The notes beneath the pieces are model-generated. The model was not told the DNA's origin. It searched no databases and saw only the letters and a list, made by a program, of their open reading frames with translations. A program made the position numbers and the translations under genes. DNA of 26,495 nucleotides, taken from contig MU633731.1 in assembly GCA_026770595.1 (NCBI GenBank), positions 1-26,495 on the forward strand, read 5' to 3'. Positions 9,959-20,115 of the stretch are shown here, in pieces. Source of the stretch: Ochromonadaceae sp. CCMP2298 (lineage: Eukaryota; Sar; Synurophyceae; Ochromonadales; Ochromonadaceae). Each line of letters opens with the position of its first letter. Within the stretch, counting starts at the first letter, position 1.

Positions 9959-12900
9959 TCAGCGGCGGCGGAAGGACAGAGAAAGGGTTAACGGTTTCGC
10001 CCCGTTCGCCCCGTCGCCCGCCTCCTCCGCATCCCCGCCATCCTCTGGCCTCTTGCGTTTTCTAATGCTAAGCGACAGGCTGGAGGTTGGCTGACCATGT
10101 CCCAGCCCCAGCTGCTGCTGCGCCAGAGCCTGCGCGGAACTGGAGCTGGAACTGCTCGCCGCACCCGCACCCGCCGCCGCCGCTCCCGAGCTAAGTTTCT
10201 GCTTCTTGCCCGGCGCCGGACCCCCACCCCCGCCATCATCTGCTTGCTTGGCCTTGCTTGGCCTAACCCTAACCCTGGGCTTGCTCTTGGCCTTGGGCGC
10301 TGGGGCCTGCACGTCTGCCGCACTACCCATGCCCATGCCACCCATACCCCCGCCCATGCTCTCCTCGTCCTCGTCATCCTCCGCCACACTGCTAAGCTGC
10401 ATACTGGGCACGTGCGTTTCGCGGTAGAGCATGTGGTGCCCCACGGGCAAGGGTGTGTACCCCTTATAGACGCCGACCGACACGCCGTAGCGCCTGAGCA
10501 GCGGCAGCGAGCGAGAGTAGAACTCCGCCCTGATCGTCTCGCAGTCCTGGAAGATGGGGGACGTGTCGAGGTTGAAGGTGCGCGCGTTGTGGCTCATCAG
10601 CGCCAGGTCACCCTCCAACTCCTCGAAGTAGCGGTAGTCTGCGCGTCTCAGCTTTATGCCGATCTGCTTCAAAGCGATGGGATGCGTCACCAGCTGGTAG
10701 TAGTCGGGGTACAGGGCCTTGGGGGGCTTGTCCACAAACAGCGCAGCCAAAAAAGACCCGTCATCTCGCTTGATCTTCTGCAGATCGTTGACGAGCGTGA
10801 CGAGGTCCCGGAATATCGTACCCGCCAGCTTATCCACCTTCTGCGCCTTCTCGGCCTGCGCCTGCTGCGCGGCTACGTCCTGCTGCTTCTCTATGAAGCG
10901 CTGGAACTGCTTCTCCGTCATGTGGTCGTCGTAGGCCACCTCCTGCCTGTTGCGCATGACCTTACCCGCCACCTTGTACCCGTCCTCCTCCTCCTCTGAA
11001 ATCTCCCCCTCCTCTCGCTCTCGCTCCTCCACACGCTCCTTCCGGCGCCCCTTCTTCTTATCCAACTTGACAGACATCTCCATCTGCGTGCCCTTGGCCT
11101 GCGTGGTGATGTTCATCATATCGCCCATAATGGTCTGGTACTTGGTAGGCCAGCAGTCGTTCGTCAGCCACTCAGGCAGCTCGTGGCTCTCCATCAGGCG
11201 GGGCGGCAGGGGAGAGGTGTAGCCCAGCTGCTCCCAGCGCAGCGTCCGCTCCTGTATGTAGGTCGTGTCTAGGTTCTGGTACAGCTGCAACTCCTGGACA
11301 GAGGAAGCCATCATTTCGTTGAGCGCGTCGTCCTCCCCCTGGTCCGTGTCCACCACCTGCTCCTCGTCCCCGTCCGCCAGCGCCGCCCCCGATGACCACT
11401 CCTTCAGCAGGCTCTCCATCATCTCCTTACTCTCCTGCTGCGCAGAGGCCTTTTTTTGCGCGTTGAACTGGCCCGCCTCCACCACCAATCCGTTAAGATT
11501 TCGCTTGTCCGTCGCCCGTGCTAGGATGCGCTCCTCCACGGGAGAGTTGGTGAGCAGTCTGAACACACGCACCTCTTTCTTCTGCCCGATGCGGTGGGCT
11601 CGGTCTTGCGCCTGTTCATAGTGCATAATATTCATAGTACATTATGTTAGTACGTTGCATAAATAGTATATATATTACCGTTATATTGATAGTACATATA
11701 TAGTACAAATTTATAGAAAGTACCTGTGCGTCCATCATGGGGTTCCAGTCGCTGTCGAAGATGATGACCGTGTCCGCAGTGGCCAGATTGATCCCCACCC
11801 CGCCCGCCCTAGTGGACAGCAGGAATATGAAGTAGGGGGAATCCTCCTTGTTGAAGTTGGCTACCCGCAGCTCTCTCTCCTCTGCGGTGGTGTTGCCGTC
11901 CAGGCGGCAGAAGGGGTACCCCCTGTGCAGGAAGAACTGCTCGATAAAGTTCATGGACTCCACCATCTGAGAGAACATCAGCACCCTATGACCCCCCGCC
12001 TTCAGTTTGGGCAGCATGCGATCGAGCAGGGCGAACTTCCCAGAGGCGCGTATGAGGTCCTCATCCACATTGTAGTCGCGCATGAACAGGTAGGGGTGGT
12101 TGCACACTTTGCGCAGTTGCATGATGGTGTTGGATAGACCGCCCGAGGGCCCGTCTTTCGCCTTGTTTAGTCCCTTATGCACGATGGACTGATACATCTT
12201 ACGCTGCCATCCCGAGAGGTTGCAGCGCAGCACCTTCTCCACCTTCTCCGGAAGCTGCCCCAGCACCTGGCTCTTTACTCGCCTCAGTACGAAGGGCCTC
12301 AGCACCTCGTGCAGCCTGTGCACGATCAGCAACCGCTCCTCCTGAGACAGGGCCGCCTCCGCTGCCTCCTCGTCGCCCCCCGCGGCCGCCACCGCGCCCT
12401 CTACTTTTGCCTGGTTTCTGAAGGCCGCGAATGGCTTGTTGAACCACTGGTCAAATGTGTCCACAGAGCTAAAAATGGTAGGCAATAGGAAGTTCAGCAG
12501 TGCCCACAGTTCTGGGAGGTCGTTCTGCAGAGGCGTGCCGGTGAGCAGAATGCGGTGCTTGGACTGGTACACTGTGCCTAGGATTTGTGCGAACTTTGAC
12601 TGCGCGTTCTTCATGCGGTGCCCCTCGTCCACGATGATGTACTGCCACACGAGCTTGCGCAGATACGACTTGTCCTTCATGATGTACTCGTACGTGGTGA
12701 GCAGCACATTCAGCTGGCCAGCCTCCACCTCCTCCTTGAACAGACGCTTGCGCTCGTCAGGCGTGCCCTTGTACACCACCTTGATGCAGTCGGGGGCCCA
12801 CTTGTTGAACTCGTTGACCCAGTTGGACAAGGTGGAGAGCGGCACCACTATCAAGAAGGGGCCCATGTTGTTCTTGTACTCCATCAGGTAGCACACCATG

Positions 12901-14857
12901 GAGATCGTCTGGATGGTTTTGCCCAGCCCCATCTCGTCTGCCAGGATGCCATTAAGGTTGTTGTTGTACAGAGATATGAGCCACTGCAGGCCCGCCAGCT
13001 GGTACTCCTTCAAATCCCCACCGCGCATCATAGTGGGCTGCACTACTGTCTCCACCTTGCTGTGCGTCTCATTGTAGTAGTTCTTAGAGGTGGGCTCGAT
13101 TTTGCTCCGCGGTGAACTTGCCTCCTCCACCGCCGCCTCCTCGCCCTCATTGGCCTCCTCCCTTTGCTCCTGGATCATCCGGTTGATGGTGGATATATAC
13201 GAGTCCGTCTCGTTGAGTAGGAACTTGAGTCGACCGTTCTTGGTCTCCTGCACGAGGTTCGTGTACGCCTCCATGTCGTTCTCTTTCAAAGCCTGCAGTC
13301 GCCTGATCTCCGCCCTAGCCCCGTCCTTCTCCTTGCGCACATCTGCCGCCTCCACATGCGCCTTGACCGCCCTCGCCGCTTTGCCGCACTCCATCTTCTT
13401 GTTCTTGTGAAACCGGAAGAATTCGTCTTTGTGGGCCATCAGTGTCTTGTGGTACTCCGTGGAGCGTCTCTTGCGTCGATCCTCAACCTCCAGTCTCCTG
13501 CGTCTCTCCTCCCTCTCCCATGCCTTCACGTCCTTGCGCATTTGCTTCTTGGTGCGGTAGAAGTTGCGGTAGGGCAGCAGCTCTGCGAGGTAGTTGGAGG
13601 GACCCAGGGCCACAGCGGGATGGAAGCTGGGAACCGGGAAGACCATCTGGGTGGGCCGCTGGGAGGAGGGGTACCACTTCGCATCTTCTTGTGCGATGAC
13701 TGCTGCTGCGGAGGACAGGCCGGCTGCTGCTGCGCGCGCCTCTGTGCTCACCGTCACCACGTGCTGCAGTGCCTGTGCGCGCATGCGCCGCTGCACTGCC
13801 CATAGGGGAGGGGGCAGCAGGGACACAGGGGGGGCTACTGGTGCCACTTCCGCTACAGGCGCCCCTGTGCTAGTGGTCTTGCTATCGCTACTGTTCGTCA
13901 CGCTAGGCTTGCCGTTAGCCACAACGACCGTTATGCTCGAGCTGGAGGGCTCGCCCCTGTTGCCGTTGCCCTCTGCGCTGCCGTTGCCATCCATACTAGC
14001 ACCAGCCGGTGTCTCCGCAGAGGAATCTGCCATAGCGCTCACCACATCCTCTGTCTTCCCTGCCTCCTGCGCTGGTACCACATCCATAGCACCCACTACC
14101 GCCTCTGCCGTCCCATTCTCTGCTGCTTTCTCTGCACCGGCCTTGGTTGTAGCAGCATCGGCAGCGGTGGCACTGGAAGCTGCACCGATGGCTTTCAAAG
14201 CTACCGGGGGCTCCATTGCCTTTTTGGCTGCAACTCTGAGCACAGACTCTCTCAGGGAGACGGCGTAGGGCATGGTGACTACCAGGGGCAGGTGCGCGGA
14301 TTTCATGAAACAGCCGAAGTCCTGTAGGGAAAGAGAGTAGATAGGCATGGCGGGAAGATCGAGGAGGTGTTAGGAATGAGCAGGAAAAGGGAGTTGACAA
14401 AGAGGAAAAGTAGAGAGTGCAATCGCAGTCAGGCGCTGCAAGGAGAGGGCAGCGGACTGGCGACTGGGCCGGTCAGCAGTCCGCTAGGAGGTTGCGATCG
14501 CGCACTCACCGACGATGCAAAAGAGATTGCCCCATCCTGCGGAAAGCGGCTGGGCCCGCAGAAAAGCAGCGAGTTGAAGCACTGCCAGCTCAGGGAGGGC
14601 GCGGCGGGCTGGGTAGGCGCCGGCACGGGCGCAATGACGACCTCCTTGTGCACCTCCTTGGCAGCAGAGGCAGCCACAGCAGCGGCCCTTAGAGCCTCGG
14701 CTTGGCTGATCTGCAGTGCCTCTATGAGCTTGGGTATCTTCGACTCCGCGAACTGCTTCTGGAGATTTTTAAACTGGCGGATCTGACTCTGCAGTGACTC
14801 TATCTGCTGCGGGTTCAGAGCGCTGGGAAGAGAACCCGGGTTCGGAACCGCGTTCAT
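9959..14857 (-). CDS. BRM/Snf2-type SWI/SNF chromatin-remodelling ATPase, 3 exons
   Basis: Catalytic ATPase of a SWI/SNF (BAF/RSC-like) complex, which slides or evicts nucleosomes in the nucleus. Exons are 14857-14510, 14321-11724 and 11611-9959; both introns are in phase 0, giving 1,532 residues. Domains in order: QLQ (about 13-40, [16 protein letters not shown]), HSA (about 361-430, basic, binds actin-related proteins), Snf2 ATPase with [11 protein letters not shown] (about 575-585), DEGH (681-684), [23 protein letters not shown] and [10 protein letters not shown] (from 983), SnAC-like region (about 1034-1114), and bromodomain (about 1242-1354) with the acetyl-lysine-binding Asn at 1329 in ARTFN. 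This domain order is diagnostic of BRM/BRG1/STH1. The C-terminus has a Gly/Met/Ser-rich linker and a basic tail. Intron 2 falls between ATPase motifs V and VI. All key motifs are intact, so the enzyme should be active. Confidence 0.97.
11612..11723 (-). other. BRM intron 2, AT-rich and internally repetitive
   Basis: A 112-nt intron with donor GTACTT and acceptor GAACAG, strikingly AT-rich beside its exons. On the transcribed strand it contains four spaced GTACTA/GCACTA motifs after the donor GTACTT. One of them forms a perfect TACTAAC branch-point heptamer (plus-strand coordinates 11646-11652), about 35-40 nt from the acceptor. Confidence 0.9.
14322..14509 (-). other. BRM intron 1
   Basis: A 188-nt intron with donor GTGAGT and acceptor CCCTACAG in phase 0. 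Removing it joins ISFASS to DFGCFMKS and links the QLQ exon to the ATPase exon. Retained, it would add an in-frame stop. Confidence 0.85.
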
Positions 14858-16089
14858 CTGGCCAGTTCGGGAGCTATCTATTTACAATAGTGCGCTAGAA
14901 GCGCTTATCTGAGCAGTACTTTAGAAGTAGAAGTTCGAGCTGCTTCGTCTTGCTCGTTCCGTGGAGGAAGTATCTGAGAGTGTAGACAAGAGAAGGCGGT
15001 CAAACTGCTTCGGGAAGGCCAGGGGGCAGAGGATGGCGTCACCTCGGAAAAGGAATCTCAATTTCTCCCAACCACTCACATCCGCGGTAACGCCAATTTC
15101 ACTGACCGTGCGTGATAGAGTGTAATTTTCACCACTTGCGACGCCTCAATTGGGTACACGGATTGTATTCTCCCCAGCCCAAACTTGGGTTTTTAAAGAA
15201 AAAGGTGAAATTCTTGTCTTTCTTGTTATTGACGTCGCGTATGGCGAGGCCTTACCAAATCCACGCCAATATGAGGCGAGACAGCGAGGGGACCCTCTTT
15301 TTCGGGGGACCTCGCGAAATGGAGCAAAAAGGTGTAAAAATTGGAAAACGTATGCCAACTGCGCATAAACAGTGATATCAGAATCACGTTTTTCATGATT
15401 AAAGACGAATAACTTAATGCCCATTTCTAAGAACATTTTAGCACAGTAACAAAATTATTACACATCGGATGAGCTAAATTTGGAAAGCGATGTCTAGAAA
15501 AAAAAAGTTTTCTCGGTACTTTAGGGGTGTATCATTTGTCAATCTACAGTAACCTATCCCAGGTGATATCCAATGTGCAATAGGTGTTGTAATAAAATAT
15601 TCTTTGGAATGGGTATTACATAGTTGTATAGCATGATTATGTATTCTCATAGCTTTTGTTTTTGTGCACTTGTTTACGTTTTCGCAGTTTTGCGACTGCG
15701 CAATGGTACTGACTAGCGCACCCGATACGGCCAGTTAAACTGGCGTTTCTGTGTTCATTATTTCTGTATTCATTAGCTCGCAGCTTTCCGAGATATAATT
15801 TATCGAAATTGCTCTCCCAGGTATACTTCTCATTGCTGCATGCTGTCTGCTATCTGCTAGTACGGTAGGACTACTCCACCTTCTTGAGTGCAAACTGCGC
15901 AGTGCGCCTAAGGGTGTTATCGAACTGATAAAAACAACAAAAGCCAATGAGGCATATCAAAAGTTTCAAATACTTTTTTAAAGAAAAATTTCAGACTTTT
16001 TCCGACAGTGTTGAGTATGAACGGTCTTGGCTATGAACAAGAGGTAGAGTATGAACAATTTTTGTCGGCCGCGGTGGAGCTGGGTTTCG
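14858..16089. other. 1.2-kb AT-rich spacer between BRM start and PX gene end
   Basis: It must hold the BRM promoter and 5' UTR and the PX gene 3' UTR. Open frames at 15112-15436 and 15735-15947 overlap in several frames, lack recognisable domains and differ in composition from the real genes. No tRNA, snRNA or mobile element was recognised. Confidence 0.55.
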
Positions 16090-17214
16090 CTAGTCCCCGC
16101 CAATGCCCGCCTGGCGCCTGGCCTTGCCCTTGAGCACCTGCACACGCAACAGCGCACATACGAGCGTGAGCAGCAGCAGCGTGGCCAGGAGGTCCTGCGG
16201 CTGACTGCTCGACACGTCCACTGCACCCACCACCACGAGCAGCAAGTAGAGGGGAGCCACGAGGAACAGTAGAGAATTGAGGAAGAGGGGCTGCAGCTGC
16301 GCGCGCAGGCTGGTCACCACTGCCGCCTCTGCCTCCTCTGCATCCCGCTGCCTGGCGCTGAAGCTTGCACTGGTACTAGTACTGGCCCGCACGCTGTCCC
16401 CCACCAGCGGCATGGCGGGAGGGTCAGGAGATTCGTCAGCGCTGATCCAACTACGGCTGTGACCCCGACCCCCCTGCCCGCTGCGCAGCCCTACGCCCAA
16501 GCCGTCACTCCTACTGCGCAGAAGCACCTCCTCCTCCCTCGACGCTCTTGTCTGCCTCTCAGTTGTAGACGCAGATCCAGACGTAGACGGGGCCGATGTA
16601 GAGGCAGAGGCGGGCGCGGATGCGCGGGTGAGCTGGGTAGAACTACCCACCTCTGGCATCTGCAGGGGCAGGGGCTGGTACACGTGCCTCACCTGAGATG
16701 GGCTCTGCAGTCCCGTAGGCCCACATATACCCTCCATACCCATATCCATATCACCCATGCCCGCATCCGAGGATTCATCGGCCTCAGATATGGGGCTCTG
16801 CAGAGCGAATGAAGAACCAATAGACCCCACAGAGGAAGGAGAGCTCAGAGATGCAATACGCGCCTTGGAGCGGATGGCGAGCGACTTCACGAGGCGCTCG
16901 CTGATGCCGAGAAATTCCTCCGCCTCCCCCAGCAAGGGCGTCTGCGCCACCAGCAGCTGCAGCAGCTCGTCGAAGCCTGCCTTCCGGCGATCTTTTGTGG
17001 ACTGCGCGCTGTTGCTAAATAAACTTTTGTTGGGGAACTTGTATTCGCGCGAAATGGAACTCTTCGCTACGGCGTGGAGTGCTTTGAAGGCTGAGTACCT
17101 CTTTCCAACAGTGTGGGAACGACTCCCATACGTCACAGTTACAATATACGTGGTGATTATCTCGCCCGTCGGGCTGGTCACATCCTCGAGGTCGGAGATT
17201 ACCGCGCTAAACAT
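16090..17214 (-). CDS. PX-domain protein with C-terminal membrane hairpin
   Basis: A 374-residue single-exon protein. Residues 1-110 are a PX phosphoinositide-binding domain: the GKRYSAF motif with R39 and Y40, the FPNKSLF loop (60-66) and a basic KDRRK helix start (74-78), then a Leu-rich helix ending in EEFLGI. These positions correspond to the residues that contact PI3P in sorting-nexin-type PX domains, so binding to endosomal or vacuolar membranes is likely. A Ser/Thr-rich, low-complexity middle (about 120-300) follows. The last 70 residues hold two hydrophobic helices (about 308-330 and 339-357) with a short loop and a basic tail, a likely membrane hairpin. I do not recognise the whole architecture. 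Role inferred: tethering or trafficking at a PI3P-containing membrane. It is divergent from the phosphate transporter gene. Confidence 0.85.
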   Translation of the reverse strand: MFSAVISDLEDVTSPTGEIITTYIVTVTYGSRSHTVGKRYSAFKALHAVAKSSISREYKFPNKSLFSNSAQSTKDRRKAGFDELLQLLVAQTPLLGEAEEFLGISERLVKSLAIRSKARIASLSSPSSVGSIGSSFALQSPISEADESSDAGMGDMDMGMEGICGPTGLQSPSQVRHVYQPLPLQMPEVGSSTQLTRASAPASASTSAPSTSGSASTTERQTRASREEEVLLRSRSDGLGVGLRSGQGGRGHSRSWISADESPDPPAMPLVGDSVRASTSTSASFSARQRDAEEAEAAVVTSLRAQLQPLFLNSLLFLVAPLYLLLVVVGAVDVSSSQPQDLLATLLLLTLVCALLRVQVLKGKARRQAGIGGD

Positions 17215-17875
17215 GATCGATCGTGCAGAATCCCAAGATTTATAAGTTTCAAAGCATCAAGCCGAATCTCATCGCCGTTCCCCTCTCTTCGGCGGCGGCA
17301 AGATACTTTCCTCGCCACAAGACAAGACTTGTACCTGTGAGCTGTAAAGTGAATTCTGGGAGTGGATCCATCTACAGTGTTAGATTGCCTATACCGGTAT
17401 ATGTACGAGAATAGGCTTTCGTTTGGCAAGTTCCAGGAAAACCCTGGTCAAAATGACACTATCCCAGTCAAAGCCCCTAAAAAACCCAGCCACCAAACCC
17501 CCCGCACCAAACATTCAATCTCCCCCCAAAAGGCTTGTGGTTTGGTTGGGTTTTGGAGTGTTTTGAGGGTATTTTTTCAGTTTTTCAAGAAGATTCACTT
17601 TTTGGTTTCAAGAAGATTGACTTTCTCTTGCAAGTGTCCCAGAATTGGGGCTTCGCTCACATTTTGTGTTGCGTGCAAAGAGTTCAACAAGTTCAAAAAC
17701 CGAATGTTCATGACGCTCTCTCACCATCAACATTCACCCAAGCGAGCAGCAAGCAACTAGGGGTGCATTTTCACAGGAGAACCTCCACACACAATCACAA
17801 ACTACACGCACACATCTCCTGCTCTTTCCACAGTCTCATCACTCATCGCGCCATCGACCCCACCCTCAACGAGCC
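17215..17875. promoter_or_regulatory. Divergent spacer between PX gene (-) and phosphate transporter (+)
   Basis: 661 nt. A TATAAAT-like sequence on the minus strand (plus coordinates about 17238-17245) lies only about 25 nt before the PX start codon, so it would need an ultra-short 5' UTR to be its TATA box. Also present are a 12-bp palindrome tataccggtata (17390-17401), a C-rich block followed by a G/T-rich block (17460-17580) and an 18-bp direct repeat (17584-17624). An open frame at 17362-17760 has no recognisable domain. Confidence 0.4.
17584..17624. repeat. 18-bp direct repeat upstream of the phosphate transporter
   Basis: Two copies of ttcaagaagattSacttt (17584-17601 and 17607-17624) differ at one base and start 23 nt apart, about 250-290 nt upstream of the transporter start codon. 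Confidence 0.75.
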
Positions 17876-19847
17876 ATGTTCTTCGATCCGACCGCCAAGT
17901 TCTTTAAATCAGTCGCTCGTGGGTTGGCCGTACTGCTGCTCGTCGCTGCATTCTCCGACCCCTCCATGGCCATTGTGTACGACAACACCAAGGATTTCAC
18001 CTGGCTCGTCGTGTTCGCAGGCATAATCGCGTTCTTGGCTTCCTGCGGCATCGGCGCAAACGATGTTGCGAACGCCTTCGCGACGAGTGTAGGAGCCAAG
18101 AGTGTCACGATCTTCCAAGCAGTCTGCATCGCGAGCGTCTTCGAGTTCCTGGGCGCAGTGCTTTTGGGCTCGCAGGTGGTGAAGACGATAAGTAAAGGAA
18201 TCGCGGACACGGACTGCTTCGCGGACAACCCCGGTTTGCTCATGTACGGCATGACCGTCGTAATTATGACCACCGGCTTGTGGCTGGCTATCGCCTCATA
18301 CTACGAGATGCCCGTGAGCACCACGCACAGGTACTATCCCCTTCTCCTTCTCCCCACCCCTACCCATCCCCCACCCCCTCACCCCTTACTCACCCTTACC
18401 GCCCCCCAACCTCATCCCCTCACAGCACTATAGGCGGGATCATCGGTATGACCATGATGACTAGAGGCTCCGAATGCGTCCTCTGGTCCGAGCATGCGGA
18501 CGAGTTCCCCTACCTCAACGGCGTGTCTGCCATCGTCGTCTCCTGGGCCGTGTCTCCAGTGGCCAGCGCCTGCATTGCGGCAGCGCTCTACGGCATGACG
18601 TACCTCCTCGTGCTAAAGGACAAGGAGAACTCCTTCTACCGCGCCACGTGGGCCTTCCCCATCATTGTGGGCTTCACGGTGTCCATCAACGCGGGCATGT
18701 TCATCCTCAAGGGCGCCAAGGGAAAGGCCGAGGAAATGGGCACGGACGATATCATCAACAACGCAAAAGACGGAGACGGACACAAGCTCGCGATCGTGCT
18801 GCTCATCAGCGGTGCGGTGTCCTTCGCTGTCACGATGATGCTTACGCCCTTCCTGGTTAAGAGGTGTGAAGAGGCGGTACAAGCTGAGGCGGCGAAGTCG
18901 GTCACTGGGCTGGAGGCGAACGAGGCTGGCACCATCAAGGCCATCAAGAGTGAAGATGCCAGAGAGGTGAGCTCCTCCTCACATCGCAGTGCACTTACCC
19001 TCGCTACTGCTTCCCCTCCTGCACCTTTCAATCCCCCTTCTCGATCTTTTACTTACGACCTTACCTTCTCAATGCCCCTCCCCACCAGGCGAAGGAGACT
19101 CAGGAGGATGACTGGATGACCATCTGGATGACCAAGAATCTTCCCACCGTCTTGAAGGACGCCGTGGACTACGTACGCTACCAGGTCAACCGCGACCCCC
19201 ACGATATCCTGAAAGAGGATCATAACCAGGACAAGATCACGGAAATGCAGGACGTGACAGTAGGCATCAAGGCTGTGGTGGACATGCACAACCAGTGCGA
19301 GCGCCACGACCCCCGCACCGAGGAGCTGTTCAAGTATGTCCAGGTCTTTACTGCCATCGTCGACTCCTTCTCCCACGGTGCCAACGACGTGGCTAACGCC
19401 ATGGGCCCCTTCGCAGCCGTGTACGTCATGTATAGGGATAACACCGTCGTCTCCTCGAAGGACATCGGAGGCGACATGTACTGGATCCTAGCTATCGGAG
19501 GGCTGGGAATCGTGCTAGGCCTGTCCACCTACGGGTACAAGATCATGACCGCCCTGGGCGTTAAGCTCGTGACCGTTACACCCTCCAGAGGGTACTGCAT
19601 CGAGCTGGGGGCCGCCTTCGTGGTAATGTTCGGCTCCACGCAGGGCTGGCCGCTGTCAACCACCCACTGCCAGGTGGGCGCCACCGTGGGTGTGGGGCTG
19701 TTCGAGGGCACGGGGGGCGTGAACCCGCGCACGCTGGGCATGGCAGTGCTGGGCTGCCTCGCCACCCTGGTAGTCTGCGGGATGACCGCTGCCCTGATCG
19801 TGGGACCTAACCCGGAGGGCTCGCCTAGTGCATACGGTAGTTCCTAG
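17876..19847 (+). CDS. PHO4/PiT-family inorganic phosphate transporter, 3 exons
   Basis: A membrane symporter importing inorganic phosphate with Na+ or H+. Exons are 17876-18330, 18426-18966 and 19089-19847 (phase 2, then phase 0), giving 584 residues. Both halves carry the family's duplicated signature: GANDVANAFATSVG at 60-73 and GANDVANAMGPFA at 429-441. The first junction rebuilds the conserved STTHSTIGGIIG motif and the second half has LSTTHCQVGATVG. About ten or more hydrophobic helices are visible. A cytoplasm-sized hydrophilic loop (about 300-415), rich in charge, separates the halves; intron 2 falls in it. The N-terminal hydrophobic stretch LAVLLLVAAF may be a signal peptide or first helix, so plasma membrane versus plastid or vacuole cannot be decided. 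ATG 17876 is the first start in the frame before this helix. Confidence 0.97.
18331..18425 (+). other. Phosphate transporter intron 1
   Basis: A 95-nt intron with donor GTACTA and acceptor CTCACAG, almost wholly pyrimidine-rich. Its removal rebuilds the conserved STTHSTIGG motif, which proves the junction. Confidence 0.93.
18967..19088 (+). other. Phosphate transporter intron 2
   Basis: A 122-nt intron with donor GTGAGC and acceptor CCACCAG, pyrimidine-rich. Removal puts the second half of the transporter in frame (EDARE joined to AKETQ). Confidence 0.9.
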
Positions 19848-19895
19848 AGAGGGCCAGGTACTGTGAGCTAGCATTTAACTCGTACTGCTGCGCGG

Positions 19896-19976
19896 ACAGG
19901 TTCCGTGTCGTAATGCGTGTCGTACTATTTTTTTGAAATCATTAGACAGAGTCTTACAGGTTCTGTGTCGTAATGC
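19896..19976. repeat. 21-bp direct repeat, 60-nt period
   Basis: 19896-19916 and 19956-19976 match at 20 of 21 positions (shared core gtgtcgtaatgc). A third partial copy, gtgtcgtac, is at 19917-19925. They lie 50-130 nt after the transporter stop codon, so inside its likely 3' UTR. Confidence 0.85.
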
Positions 19977-20010
19977 TGTTCTCTCGCAACTCATCAGCGT
20001 TTTTTGGGAG

Positions 20011-20016
20011 TTTATT
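20011..20016 (-). terminator. Candidate poly(A) signal for the minus-strand repeat gene
   Basis: TTTATT on the plus strand reads AATAAA on the minus strand, 100 nt beyond the minus-strand stop at 20116. Confidence 0.35.
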
Positions 20017-20019
20017 TAG

Positions 20020-20025
20020 AATAAA
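20020..20025 (+). terminator. Candidate poly(A) signal for the phosphate transporter
   Basis: AATAAA lies 173 nt after the transporter stop codon and 4 nt from the opposite-strand hexamer. Confidence 0.4.
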
Positions 20026-20115
20026 AAGATTCATGCTTTGAAGATTGATGAAATTTGGGATTTGCTAGTAGATGCTTGCTAGTCTGATGAGATACCGGTA
20101 CCTCTCTAATAAACG

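Larger units (their letters stand above)
19848..20115. other. Convergent 3' spacer after the phosphate transporter
   Basis: 268 nt between the transporter stop and the stop of the minus-strand repeat protein. It contains a 21-bp near-perfect direct repeat, back-to-back poly(A)-type hexamers and a TACCGGTA palindrome at 20093-20100. Confidence 0.6.

Noticed and set aside
10262-10278. Two CCCTAA units resembling an interstitial telomere
   Set aside because: They lie inside BRM exon 3 and encode Arg-Val-Arg-Val-Arg in a basic segment; two units are too few to indicate a telomere.
9522-15369. Exact 13-mer aactgcgcataaa at 9522-9534 and 15357-15369
   Set aside because: Several 13-mer matches are expected by chance in a window of this length, and the flanks do not align.
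15112-15436. Overlapping open frames in the BRM-PX spacer
   Set aside because: Several frames on both strands are open at once in AT-rich DNA, and none encodes a recognisable protein.
17362-17760. 132-codon open frame upstream of the phosphate transporter
   Set aside because: It runs through a C-rich block and a direct repeat, has no domain and no similar composition to genes; it is probably promoter or 5' UTR.
9723-20100. Three intergenic TACCGGTA palindromes (9723, 17392, 20093)
   Set aside because: About 0.4 would be expected by chance in a window this size; three is suggestive but not strong, given the number of possible 8-mers and the unrelated positions.
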